A DNA stretch of 11,793 nt from Bacillota bacterium (GCA_023428265.1 JAEYYW010000040.1:1-11793); one strand, 5' to 3'. Counted from the stretch's first letter, positions 1 through 7,786 are shown. The notes: a model not told the origin generated them from the letters alone. Numbers and translations are program-made.

Positions 1-380
1 CCTCAGCGAGCCTGGTTGGGTTGGCGCTATGCAGCGCGGCCATCTTTGTCAATCCCTATCTGGCCGGCTTTTTTGTGTTCTATGTGCTGATGAGCGGCAT
101 CGGCGGGCTGGTTTATCCTTCCATGACCACGCTGGCCACCGCCACGGTGGAGGGCCGGGACATGGGCAGCCTGATGGGTGTGATGACGGCGCTGGGCAGC
201 CTGATGAACATCTTCGGCCCGCTGTGGGCTGGCTATGTCTTTGATTCCATTGCACCCCATGCCCCCTATGCGATCGGCGCGCTGCTGCTGGCTGCCGCCT
301 TCACGCTGCTGGCGGTGCGACGGCTTCCGTTGCCGGCCAGCCAGCCGGTGCCTCCGGAGGCGGGAGGCAGCCATGGTTGA
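1..380 (+). CDS. MFS transporter, C-terminal end (5'-partial)
   Basis: The reading frame is open from the left edge (codons in phase from base 3), so the true start lies outside the window. The visible ~125 residues form three or four hydrophobic helices: one around AAIFVNPYLAGFFVFYVLM, one starting near GSLMGVMTALGSLMNIFGPLWAG, and a last one at YAIGALLLAAAFTLLAV. A short polar tail with several prolines follows. Small residues and the segment GSLMGVMTALGSLMNIFGPLWAGYVFD match the late transmembrane helices (about TM10-12) of major facilitator superfamily drug/metabolite transporters. It would sit in the cytoplasmic membrane; the substrate cannot be told from this fragment. The stop codon overlaps the first 8 nt of the glycosylase gene downstream, so the two are probably cotranscribed and translationally coupled. 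No functional link between them is obvious. The MFS call is fairly sure; the subfamily is not. Confidence 0.75.
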   Translation, partial: SASLVGLALCSAAIFVNPYLAGFFVFYVLMSGIGGLVYPSMTTLATATVEGRDMGSLMGVMTALGSLMNIFGPLWAGYVFDSIAPHAPYAIGALLLAAAFTLLAVRRLPLPASQPVPPEAGGSHG

Positions 381-1224
381 GTTCAGTCACAACACAGCAT
401 TCGTCCCGGTGAAGGGGGGCTTTGACCTGGAAGCCACCTTCACCTGCGGGCAGGCGTTTCGCTGGAGGGAGGCGGAGCCCGGTGTGTGGGAGGGCGTGGC
501 CGGAGGGCGCAAGGTGCGGGTCAGCCGCATCGATGGCGGCATCGCTATCACGCCTTGCGATGCGGCGCATTACGAGGGCTTCTGGCGGCATTACCTGGAC
601 CTGGACGGCGATTATGAAGCCTGGCAAACCGCGCTGTCGCAGGATTGCGTGCTGGCCCCGATGGCCGCCCGATACGGCGGCCTCCGCATTTTGAACCAGC
701 CGGTCTGGGAGTGCCTGGCCTCGTTTCTGCTTTCCAGCAACAACAATGTGAAGCGCATCACGGGCATCGTGGAGCGCCTTTGCGCGGCCTATGGTGAGGA
801 GATGGGCGGTTATCGCGCCTTCCCCACGGCGGAGGCCCTCTGCCTTGCCGGCGAAGCGGGCATCAAGGCTTGCGGCGCCGGCTATCGCGCCGCCTATGTG
901 GCGCGGGCGGCGCGGGCGGTGGTGGATGGCTTTGACCTGGAGAGTCTGCCCCGGATCGGCTATGACGCTGCCAAAGAACAACTCCTGCAACTGCATGGCG
1001 TTGGGGAGAAGGTGGCAGACTGCGTGCTGCTCTTTTCCTGCGGCTACCGGGAGGCCTTTCCGGTGGATGTGTGGGTGAGGCGGGCGATGAACCTGCATTT
1101 CGCCTGCGAGGGCAAATCGCCGAAAGACGTCAGGAAGTTTGCCTTTGACCGGTTTGGCAGGTTGGCGGGGCTGGCCCAGCAGATTTTGTTTCATTTTGAG
1201 AGGACGAAAGCTCCGCCTATGTAA
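373..1224 (+). CDS. ogg: 8-oxoguanine DNA glycosylase / AP lyase, OGG1 type
   Basis: 283 residues. It removes 8-oxoguanine opposite C and nicks the abasic site (base excision repair). The N-terminal OGG domain carries FDLEATFTCGQAFRW (res 17-31), typical of OGG1. The motif SSNNNVKRITGIVERLC (121-137) closely matches the damage- and C-recognition segment of eukaryotic OGG1. The helix-hairpin-helix (LHGVGEKVADC, 207-217) holds the expected Schiff-base lysine K213, and FPVDVWV (229-235) holds the catalytic Asp D232. All key residues are present and the length is normal for bacterial OGG1-like enzymes. I chose ATG 373 because GGGAGG (362-367) lies 5 nt upstream and homology begins there; the open frame upstream to 235 is a shadow of the transporter. 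It overlaps the transporter stop by 8 nt, suggesting coupled translation. The family call is very secure. Confidence 0.93.
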   Translation: MVEFSHNTAFVPVKGGFDLEATFTCGQAFRWREAEPGVWEGVAGGRKVRVSRIDGGIAITPCDAAHYEGFWRHYLDLDGDYEAWQTALSQDCVLAPMAARYGGLRILNQPVWECLASFLLSSNNNVKRITGIVERLCAAYGEEMGGYRAFPTAEALCLAGEAGIKACGAGYRAAYVARAARAVVDGFDLESLPRIGYDAAKEQLLQLHGVGEKVADCVLLFSCGYREAFPVDVWVRRAMNLHFACEGKSPKDVRKFAFDRFGRLAGLAQQILFHFERTKAPPM

Positions 1225-1272
1225 GGGCCTATCCCATTGCCCCTCCCGCATCAATAAACCCTCATCCCCCGG

Positions 1273-1302
1273 CCCCTTCCCCCATCGCATTGGGGGAAGG
1301 GG
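1273..1302. repeat. Perfect G/C-block palindrome, copy A
   Basis: A 12-bp perfect inverted repeat (CCCCTTCCCCCA / TGGGGGAAGGGG) with a 6-nt loop (TCGCAT), 48 nt after the glycosylase stop. It is preceded by AAACCCTCATCCCCC. No U-tract follows on the plus strand, so it is a poor intrinsic terminator for the glycosylase gene, although the stem alone may slow polymerase. Sequence and arrangement match copy B (1383-1430) in opposite orientation, so it is better read as a dispersed intergenic palindrome. Genome copy number is unknown. Confidence 0.7.
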
Positions 1303-1356
1303 TTGAACTTGTCTAGGGGCTGGTGCCTCTATAACCCTGTATGCTGTCAAGGCGTT

Positions 1357-1430
1357 GGGGATTGGGGCGTAGCCCCCACATTAAAACAAACCCCCTCCCC
1401 CAATCTCGTGGGGAAGGGGGTGAGGGTTTT
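1357..1430 (-). repeat. G/C-block palindrome element, copy B
   Basis: This stretch starts with GGGGATTGGGGCG (1357-1369), contains a small GGGGC-gta-GCCCC hairpin (1364-1376), and then a larger palindrome CCCCCTCCCC / GGGGAAGGGGG (1391-1420) followed by TGAGGGTTTT. Read on the minus strand it gives AAACCCTCACCCCCTTCCCC, nearly the start of copy A (AAACCCTCATCCCCC..). Copies A and B are therefore related and inverted relative to each other. The 13-mer GGGGATTGGGGCG recurs exactly at 7787-7799, at the same distance from another, weaker G/C-block palindrome. Confidence 0.6.
1383..1420 (-). terminator. Intrinsic terminator of the rbgA operon
   Basis: On the minus strand, about 40 nt after the glycosyltransferase stop, the stem CCCCCTTCCCC / GGGGAGGGGG (one bulged base) is followed at once by TTTGTTTT. 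This is a GC-rich hairpin with a U-rich tail, as expected of a Rho-independent terminator. On the plus strand the same stem is followed by TGAGGGTTTTGTT, so it may also stop readthrough from the glycosylase side. It coincides with repeat copy B, so the repeat appears to serve as the terminator. Confidence 0.65.
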
Positions 1431-1457
1431 GTTCACGGGAGGGGGCAGGGGATATGC

Positions 1458-4400
1458 TCAGTAATTCACAAACCACGACGGCAGCCACTTGAGCCAGTTG
1501 GCGTACCAGTGGGGCACCGGCAGGCCGGACAGCACCGGGTAGAACAGGATGAACAGCCCCAGCACGGCAGCCAGATAGATGTGGGTCAGGTCCTTTTTCA
1601 CGAGGCTTGCCGACTCCCGCTGGCGGTGCAGCATGATTGCCGCAACCAGGAAAACCGCCACGACCAGCGCCAGCAGCGGGCTGATCAGGATGGATACCAC
1701 AAGCACCGCTGCCAGTGTGATGATCGCCTGCAGGAAGAGGTTGGGCTCATTGGAGAAGGGCCTTTCCTCCCACTCCTGGATCCAGAGCACTGTGGCCATG
1801 ATGATAAAGGGCACAGACGCAAAGTAGTGGTAGATGAACGTTGTGCGCGGCACCAGCACCCACGGCAGGAACTCTGTAAGGAACCCTGCCAACAGGAACA
1901 TCTCCATCATGCGGAACTTGCGGCTGCGGAACACCCGCACCGCCATCCAGAGCAACGCCGCCAGCCCCGGCCACCACACCAGCGGGTTGCCGGTGGAGTA
2001 GACGCCGCCGGTCCAGCCTGCGGGCAGGTAATCGGCCTTGTAGAACCACATCGGCTTGCCGATGACCGGCCACTGGAACCACGGCGACTTCATCGAATGA
2101 TTGTCCACCAGACTGCTGTGATACCGAAGCATGCTGGACTGGTTGTCCCAGGCATACTTGAAATTGTCCCAATCGCTCAGCGACCCGCCGGATGCGATGT
2201 TGAAGGGGATGTAGGAGGCGAAGTAGATCGCGCCGGCGATGATCACGAAGAACAACAGGCACCACAGCAGCGTGATGATCACCTTGCTGGGGAAGCCGCG
2301 AAGTACTTTTTCACGGGTTTCCTCATCGAGATCCACCTCGCCCCGCCGCACAGCGATGTATTCGCGGAAGCGGCGATAGAGGCTGTAGAAGAAGATCACT
2401 GCCAGACCTGCGCCGGCATAAAGGCCGATCCACTTGCTGGCCGCCGCCAGCCCGAAGGTGACGCCGGACAGGGCAAGCCACAGCAGGCCCCGGCCCATCT
2501 TCTGTGTGTTGAAGTTTGTCCTCACATACAGATACATGAACATGAACGTGAGGATGATAAACAGCACCGGGTAGCTGTCAATCGTGGAGATGCGGGTCTG
2601 CACGAAGTGCATGAAGTCAAACGTCATTAAAAATGACGCGATGAACGCATAGCGCGTTTTCTTGAAGAGCGCCATGCCAAACAGATACATTGCCGGCACC
2701 ATCAGGATGCCCATCAGCGTGCCCATCACGCGCCATCCGAATGGGTTCATGCCGAAGATCGAGATGCCCAGCGCGATCAGGTCTTTGCCCAGCGGCGGGT
2801 GCGTGTTTTCATAGGGCACCGGCGGCCGGTAGTCTTCGCTGGCTTTGAACGCCTCGGTGAACTCCCAGCCGGTGCGTGCGTGGTAGATCTCGTCAAAATA
2901 GGTGCCGTTCAGGATGCTGGGTCGGTCCGGTGTCATCTGCTGCTCGTCGATGATGTTGGCAGCGGTGGCCACCGCCTTATCTCCGCCGCCGGAACTGGAG
3001 ACGGAGAGGCGGGTGATTTGATTGCCATCCAGATCCTTGAACACCATTTCAAGCAGCCGCACCGGCGGCGCCGTTACCGTGAGTTTGACATAGCGTGCGG
3101 AGAAGTTGATCGTCGTGATTGTCCAGCGGTAAATGCCCAGGTCATTCTCATTGTTGTCTTTCTTATGGATGAGCTCGGTCTGATCCACCCAGTTCACACC
3201 GTCGCTGGAACTGGAGATCGTCAGGTTGCCCCTGGTCAGGCTGTCATAGTGCCAGATTTCGGCAATCTCCCTGGTCTGGCCAAAATCGATCACCGCGTGG
3301 TCGCCGGTGTTCATCGCCGTCCACATGTTTTGCGGCACCTTGGTGGTGCCCAGATAGGTTAGCGACACCACGGCGTAGACCAGCGTGAGGATGCCCATGA
3401 TGAGCCAGTCCTTCTTCTTCATCGGGATGCGGGCATGCTCCGCGGGCGCCATCAGGTCGTCGCGGATTCGCTCTCGGTTCATCTTCTTTCGCTCGGCATG
3501 GGCCTGATTTGTCTCCTCCGGCTCGCTGCCATCCTCTTCATCCCCGGCGGGGCTCTCTTCCGCCTGGCCGTCTTCTGCCTGCGTGAGAAGCTCCGGCGAG
3601 AGGTGGGCAGTGGAGCCGTGCGGCGCAGCCGTTTCCTCCGGCAAGGGCAATCCGGGCCCGCCGGCGGTTTGCCACAGCAGCGGCCTTCTGGCCATATGGG
3701 CTGCCCATGCCGCGTAACCGAAGCCCCCCACCACGATCAAAGACAGTAGGAAGACCCAGTAGGTCGCCGGGCCGTCGGGGTTGGCGATGCGCAACCAATC
3801 GCCCAGCTGTATCACATCCTGCGGCAGGTGCTCGTTGGCCAGCACAATGGCCACATTGATGAACTGAGTGATGGAAAAAACGCCAAACAGATAGAGCGCC
3901 CTGCGGTCGCGCTCCAGCGCGTAGTGCAGCAAAAACAACGCCAGCGCCGGGAACATATAGCGCTCGTGCATCCTCAGGCCCAGCGCAAACAGGCCGGTGA
4001 TCAGCACACCTGCCCACAGAAACACGGTGCGGTTGGTCTTATCGCGGAAGATCATCCAGATCATCACAAACAGGCACACCAGCGTCATTCCTGCGTAGCC
4101 GATCTGGGCATAGGTGAGGCCCAGCACGCCCTGGCTGTCTTCCACCCAGTTGCCGCCCAAAAAGGCCAGCAGGTTGGCGGCGTTGATCGTGGCGCTGTGA
4201 TAGGTGGAGGTGGCGTTCACATAGATGTTGATCAGCCACATCGGGTCACCCTGCACAATCCAGAAGGGCAGGGCGGGGATTACAAACCCGGCCAGGCCCG
4301 CACCAATTGTTTTCAGGAAGAGCGTTGCGCCTTTCCCAAAGCCCCCCGCATTGCGGCAGGCCACGATAAGCGCCGCCAGCATCACAGGCCCGAAGAGCAG

Positions 4401-5843
4401 CACCTGCGGCTTCACCAGCAAGCCGACGCCATAAATCAGCGCCGCCTGCCACAGCTTGCCCTGATAAGCCTTCCAGAAGCAGGCCACCAGGATCAGCGCC
4501 AGGATGGAGTCAATCTGGCCCCAGGCGGAGGAGTCCAGGATCACCAGCGGGTTGAAGGCATATAGCAGCGCCAGAATAATCGCCTGTTTCGGCCCGAGCC
4601 GGGTCTCGGCAATCTTCCAGATGAACCAGGATGTGACCAGATCGGCGATGATCGAGGGCATTTTGACCGACAGCCAAAGCAGCTCTTCCTTGGGGATCAT
4701 GCTCAGCAGCCCGTTGATCTTGCCCACGAAGAACAGCACATACATATATCCCGGCGGATAATCGAGGAACCCTTCCCCCTTATACATGCCAAACAGGTTC
4801 GTTGCCGCCTGGCCGGACCAGCCCAGCCAGCAGGCAATGTCGTTGGGGTAACCCTTGATCGTCATCGCCAGAATCGCCCGCACGGCCAGCGCCACAAACC
4901 CCAGATAGGCCACGTCAATCCAGCGGCGGTCGCGGCTGTTGAAATAGCGCTTGATCCAGACCAGGATCAGCGCCGGGGCCAGGCCCACGCCCACTGCCAT
5001 GATCAGGTGGATTTTCCAATCGTATTGATCGTTGAAGTAACGCAGCAGCGGCAACAGGTTGCCGGTGACCAGGATGCCGATCAGGTAGAGCCACCTGTTG
5101 GCCGGCCCGGAAAAGAGGCCGCCGGTGTCGCCCATGTGCTTGAAGGCCCACAGTAGCACCGCGCTGAAGAGCAGCGCAATGAGGATGATCTCCGTGAGAA
5201 AGTTCTTTCCTGCGTTGCCGTTGGAGGAGCTGGCGGCCGGCGTAAAGGTGGCCATTGTGCCGGGCTCCAGGCCGGAGGGCAGGCTGTCCACCTGCTCCAG
5301 AACCACATTGTCAAACCAGGCGCGGCCGGAGGAAAGATTGCCATAGCCGCCCAGGCGGATGAAGACAGTCACTTCCTTCTGGTTGTCACCGGTGCGGCCA
5401 TAAAGCTCCACATGCTGCCATTGGCCGCCGGTGTCAAGCAGCGGAGTGGTGTAGGTATAGGTGTCTTTGAAGGAGAGCGTTGCACCCCAGCCGCCGCTGG
5501 CGTTTTCCACCTTGATGTCGCCGGAAAGGCGATACAGCTTGCCTTTCTGCACCGGCACCTTCTGCTGGAAACGGGCGTCGTTCAGTTCCGCGTTTTCCAC
5601 CACGGCCACGGCGCCGCCGTCGGTGCCGCCATTGGGATCCACCGAAAACAGCGAGAATCCTTCTTCATTGTCCCAGCAGTCGCTCTGCCAGCCATCGGGC
5701 GTCTTGCCGTCATGCTGCTCAAAGGTGCCGTTGGCCAGCAGGTTGTTTCCGTCTGCCCGTGCGGCGCCTCCGGCTGCGGGCAGGGCCGCCAGGCAAAACA
5801 ACAGCGCCAGCACGCCGGCAGCCAGCTTCTTCATCGGTGTCAT
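1458..5843 (-). CDS. Double GT-C glycosyltransferase: Gpi18-like half fused to a PMT (GT39) half
   Basis: 1461 residues in one uninterrupted frame. Order of parts: signal peptide (1-30); CBM4/9-like beta-sandwich beginning NLLANGTFE (about 34-186); about 13-15 membrane helices (215-716); a polar acidic linker (about 727-808); a new helix (813-832); a discoidin (F5/8 type C)-like domain (about 838-935); then a PMT region with many helices (about 980-1445). The first GT half has YPND (332-335, candidate catalytic Asp D335), DYPPGYMY (361-368), AWGQIDS (440-446), VKPQ and RMHERYMFP (624-632), which fit Gpi18/COG5542-like mannosyltransferases. The second has YFDEIYHART (982-991, acidic pair D984/E985), NTHPPLGK (1013-1020) and QTRISTIDS (1082-1090), diagnostic of bacterial protein O-mannosyltransferases (GT39). 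Both would use a polyprenyl-phosphate sugar outside the membrane; sugar and acceptor are inferred. The ATG overlaps the upstream rnhB-yraN stop as ATGA, with a GGAGG site 12 nt before it. Confidence 0.88.
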   Translation of the reverse strand: MTPMKKLAAGVLALLFCLAALPAAGGAARADGNNLLANGTFEQHDGKTPDGWQSDCWDNEEGFSLFSVDPNGGTDGGAVAVVENAELNDARFQQKVPVQKGKLYRLSGDIKVENASGGWGATLSFKDTYTYTTPLLDTGGQWQHVELYGRTGDNQKEVTVFIRLGGYGNLSSGRAWFDNVVLEQVDSLPSGLEPGTMATFTPAASSSNGNAGKNFLTEIILIALLFSAVLLWAFKHMGDTGGLFSGPANRWLYLIGILVTGNLLPLLRYFNDQYDWKIHLIMAVGVGLAPALILVWIKRYFNSRDRRWIDVAYLGFVALAVRAILAMTIKGYPNDIACWLGWSGQAATNLFGMYKGEGFLDYPPGYMYVLFFVGKINGLLSMIPKEELLWLSVKMPSIIADLVTSWFIWKIAETRLGPKQAIILALLYAFNPLVILDSSAWGQIDSILALILVACFWKAYQGKLWQAALIYGVGLLVKPQVLLFGPVMLAALIVACRNAGGFGKGATLFLKTIGAGLAGFVIPALPFWIVQGDPMWLINIYVNATSTYHSATINAANLLAFLGGNWVEDSQGVLGLTYAQIGYAGMTLVCLFVMIWMIFRDKTNRTVFLWAGVLITGLFALGLRMHERYMFPALALFLLHYALERDRRALYLFGVFSITQFINVAIVLANEHLPQDVIQLGDWLRIANPDGPATYWVFLLSLIVVGGFGYAAWAAHMARRPLLWQTAGGPGLPLPEETAAPHGSTAHLSPELLTQAEDGQAEESPAGDEEDGSEPEETNQAHAERKKMNRERIRDDLMAPAEHARIPMKKKDWLIMGILTLVYAVVSLTYLGTTKVPQNMWTAMNTGDHAVIDFGQTREIAEIWHYDSLTRGNLTISSSSDGVNWVDQTELIHKKDNNENDLGIYRWTITTINFSARYVKLTVTAPPVRLLEMVFKDLDGNQITRLSVSSSGGGDKAVATAANIIDEQQMTPDRPSILNGTYFDEIYHARTGWEFTEAFKASEDYRPPVPYENTHPPLGKDLIALGISIFGMNPFGWRVMGTLMGILMVPAMYLFGMALFKKTRYAFIASFLMTFDFMHFVQTRISTIDSYPVLFIILTFMFMYLYVRTNFNTQKMGRGLLWLALSGVTFGLAAASKWIGLYAGAGLAVIFFYSLYRRFREYIAVRRGEVDLDEETREKVLRGFPSKVIITLLWCLLFFVIIAGAIYFASYIPFNIASGGSLSDWDNFKYAWDNQSSMLRYHSSLVDNHSMKSPWFQWPVIGKPMWFYKADYLPAGWTGGVYSTGNPLVWWPGLAALLWMAVRVFRSRKFRMMEMFLLAGFLTEFLPWVLVPRTTFIYHYFASVPFIIMATVLWIQEWEERPFSNEPNLFLQAIITLAAVLVVSILISPLLALVVAVFLVAAIMLHRQRESASLVKKDLTHIYLAAVLGLFILFYPVLSGLPVPHWYANWLKWLPSWFVNY

Positions 5844-6829
5844 AGAAAGAATTCTCCTCCTTCGGTCGGGAAAGCGTCTTTGACGTAGTTGATGTCATAG
5901 CTTTGACCCCGCTTCACGATCTCCACCACGTCGAAGCGGCAGCGGGCACCCTTGCGCCCTTTCTCATGCAGGTAGCTCAGCGCCGTCTGCACGATGCCCC
6001 GGCGTTTGCGCTGGTCCACAGCCTCGCGGGGCAAACCGTAGCGTTCGCTCTCCCGATATTTTACTTCCACAAAGGCAAGCGTGTCCGCATCCATCGCCAC
6101 AATGTCCAGCTCGCCGCGGGCGGTGCGCCAGTTGCGGTCAAGCACCTCCAGGCCTTCCGCCAGCAAAAGCTTTTCAGCCATGGCTTCTCCGGCCCGGCCC
6201 TTCTGCTTGCGGTTGGGGCCCAGAATGCCTCCGATGAAGCTCAGGCGATGCTCCGGGCAGGGCCCCAGCGCCCGCAGCGCCTCGATGTGGTCGGCGGTGC
6301 CGTAGCCCTTGTGCCGCGCAAAGCCGTAGCCGGGATAGAGCTCTTCCAGCTGGGCCATGCGCCGGTCGCGGGTCACCTTTGCCACGATGGAGGCCGCGGC
6401 GATGCTGTAGCTTGTGCCGTCGCCGCGGATGATCGGCTGGGTTTCCACCGGCAGGTCCAGGCCCTCCACGGCGTCCACCAGCAGCAGTTGGGGTTCCAGG
6501 TTCATATCGGCATAGGCCATCCGCATCGCCAGGCGGGTGGCGTTCAGGATGTTGATCCGGTCAATCTCCGCACGGTCCACAATGCCCACGCCCACGGCCA
6601 CGGCCCGGTCCAGGATGAGCGGAAAAAGCTTTTCGCGCCGGGCTTCCGTGAGCTTCTTGGAGTCGTTCACGCCCTCAATGGGGTCTTCCAGCGGCATGAT
6701 CACGCAGGCTGCCACCACCGGCCCTGCCAGCGGGCCCCGGCCGGCTTCGTCCATGCCGGCCACCAGGCCTAGGCACGCGGAGGCAGCATCCCTGTCAAAG
6801 CTCAAAAGGCTGTTGGTCTTCACTGTCAC
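5840..6829 (-). CDS. rnhB: Fused ribonuclease HII and YraN (UPF0102) nuclease-like protein
   Basis: 329 residues. Residues about 20-205 are RNase HII, which cuts RNA in RNA/DNA hybrids and excises single ribonucleotides. Motifs: GMDEAGRG (25-32, acidic D27/E28), NDSKKLT (55-61), LLVDA (D119), GDGTSYSIAAASIVAKVTRD (136-155) and YGFARHKGYGT (168-178). Residues about 210-325 are a YraN/UPF0102 domain with a PD-(D/E)XK-like nuclease core: GRAGE (211-215), RGELDIVA (239-245), FVEVKYR (253-259). YraN is normally a separate gene next to rnhB; here both are one frame with only a short joint. The start is GTG (6829-6827), with GGAAAGG 4 nt before it; a second GTG two codons on is also possible. It overlaps the rbgA 3' end by 35 nt and its stop overlaps the next start (ATGA). 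RNase HII is certain; the role of the YraN part is unknown. Confidence 0.93.
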   Translation of the reverse strand: MTVKTNSLLSFDRDAASACLGLVAGMDEAGRGPLAGPVVAACVIMPLEDPIEGVNDSKKLTEARREKLFPLILDRAVAVGVGIVDRAEIDRINILNATRLAMRMAYADMNLEPQLLLVDAVEGLDLPVETQPIIRGDGTSYSIAAASIVAKVTRDRRMAQLEELYPGYGFARHKGYGTADHIEALRALGPCPEHRLSFIGGILGPNRKQKGRAGEAMAEKLLLAEGLEVLDRNWRTARGELDIVAMDADTLAFVEVKYRESERYGLPREAVDQRKRRGIVQTALSYLHEKGRKGARCRFDVVEIVKRGQSYDINYVKDAFPTEGGEFFL

Positions 6830-7667
6830 CGGGCCTTTCCAGCGTGAGCCTGCCCAGCTTCGCGCTTTTCATTTCATCCAGTACAATCCTTGCGGCCCGC
6901 TCCTCGTCCGGCTCGCCGCCGGAAACCAGGCAGCCCCGCTTCTTTGCGATGGCAACCAGCAACTCGTCGGCGCCGCCATCCGATGTCTCCAGCTTATACC
7001 GCTCGGGGATTGCCCCGGGATATTGGACGGTCAGCATGGAAATCAGTTCCAGCGCGAGCCGGTAGGAATCCATCACTTCTTCCTTGATCGCCCCGGTGAA
7101 GGCCAGGTTCAGCGCGCCTTTGGGGTCGCTGAGCTTTGGCCACAGCACACCGGGTGTGTCCATCAATTCCATCCAGGGTGTGATGCGGATCAGCTGCTTG
7201 CCACGGGTCACACCCGGCTTGTTGCCGGTTTTGGCAGAGGCAGCGCCGGCCAGTGCGTTGATCAGCGTGGACTTGCCCACGTTCGGGATGCCGGCCACCA
7301 GCGCCCGCACGGTCTTTTTCGCGCCGCGGGCGGCCATCCTCTGCACCTTTTCCTCTGCGGCCTGCTGCATCATTTTGATCAGGCTGTCGCGGCCCTGGCG
7401 CTGGGTTGCCACAAACTCCACCGCCGGCACGCCCTGCGACGCATACCACCTGAGCCATTCCTTGGTGCGGACAGGGTCGGCCATGTCAGCCTTGTTCAGC
7501 ACGATGACACGGGCCTTGGTTTGAAACAAGTCGTCAAAATCGGGGTTGCGGGAAGCCCTCGGGATGCGTGCATCCACAACCTCGATGATAAAATCCACGG
7601 CAGGAAGAGTGCTTTCCATGATCCTGCGGGCCTTCAGCATGTGCCCCGGGTACCAGTTGATATCCAT
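6795..7667 (-). CDS. rbgA: Ribosome biogenesis GTPase RbgA (YlqF)
   Basis: 290 residues. A cytoplasmic GTPase that binds the late 45S/50S precursor and helps finish the large ribosomal subunit. The start MDINWYPGHMLKAR matches the conserved WxPGHMxKA N-terminus of RbgA. It is circularly permuted: G4 NKAD (58-61) precedes G1 GIPNVGKST (126-134), the switch segment PGVT (151-154) and G3 DTPG (170-173). The C-terminal part ends with KRGCLVSGG (243-251) and KLGRLTLERP, as in Bacillus RbgA. The length is normal. ATG 7667 is chosen on homology and on AAAGG 6-7 nt upstream; the longer frame to 7733 would run through the promoter. It is the first gene of the operon with rnhB-yraN and the glycosyltransferase. 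The rbgA-rnhB-yraN neighbourhood is common in Firmicutes. Confidence 0.96.
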   Translation of the reverse strand: MDINWYPGHMLKARRIMESTLPAVDFIIEVVDARIPRASRNPDFDDLFQTKARVIVLNKADMADPVRTKEWLRWYASQGVPAVEFVATQRQGRDSLIKMMQQAAEEKVQRMAARGAKKTVRALVAGIPNVGKSTLINALAGAASAKTGNKPGVTRGKQLIRITPWMELMDTPGVLWPKLSDPKGALNLAFTGAIKEEVMDSYRLALELISMLTVQYPGAIPERYKLETSDGGADELLVAIAKKRGCLVSGGEPDEERAARIVLDEMKSAKLGRLTLERPGDSEDQQPFEL

Positions 7668-7704
7668 TGATTGCCTTTCAAAATGTGCTTGGGGTATCCC
7701 TATG

Positions 7705-7733
7705 ATTATAATGGATGGGATTGGTAAATCCAA
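7705..7733 (-). promoter_or_regulatory. Sigma-A-type promoter of the rbgA operon
   Basis: Minus strand: TTGGAT (-35, 7733-7728), 17-nt spacer, perfect TATAAT (-10, 7710-7705). Transcription would start near 7698, leaving a leader of about 30 nt before the rbgA ATG at 7667. Only the first three -35 bases match TTGACA, but the -10 and spacing are ideal. Confidence 0.7.
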
Positions 7734-7749
7734 TACCCAACGAGCAGGC

Positions 7750-7774
7750 AGTAGTTAGTAGTCAGTAGTCAGTA
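7750..7774. repeat. Tandem heptamer repeat (AGTAGTC)n
   Basis: About 3.5 head-to-tail copies of a 7-bp unit: AGTAGTT, AGTAGTC, AGTAGTC, AGTA. It lies upstream of the rbgA promoter and directly before the GGGGATTGGGGCG repeat piece. It is non-coding on all frames considered. Similar short heptamer arrays are known from intergenic DNA of other bacteria (for example cyanobacterial STRR repeats); any relation is not implied. Confidence 0.75.
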
Positions 7775-7786
7775 TGAGGCAGAGAT

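Noticed and set aside
301..1350. 349-codon open frame on the minus strand across the OGG1-like gene
   Set aside because: Composition is shadow-like and it opposes a gene with all OGG1 motifs.
1341..2630. 429-codon open frame on the plus strand, antisense to the glycosyltransferase
   Set aside because: It is rich in His, Gln and Arg, shows no recognisable motif and lies wholly opposite clear PMT coding sequence; a shadow of GC-rich codon use.
3828..4565. 245-codon plus-strand open frame
   Set aside because: Gln/His-rich antisense shadow of the membrane helices of the glycosyltransferase.
1458..5843. Glycosyltransferase as two genes joined by an assembly error
   Set aside because: The frame is open throughout, the linker is a normal acidic low-complexity hinge, and no ribosome site or stop marks a boundary.
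5903..6772. 289-codon plus-strand open frame
   Set aside because: Antisense to conserved RNase HII and YraN motifs, with no ribosome site or family resemblance.
7668..7733. N-terminal extension of RbgA to 7733
   Set aside because: It would include the -10 and -35 of the operon promoter, and RbgA homology starts at the ATG at 7667.
7750..7774. Short direct repeats as a possible CRISPR remnant
   Set aside because: Units are 7 bp and contiguous, with no spacers and no cas genes.
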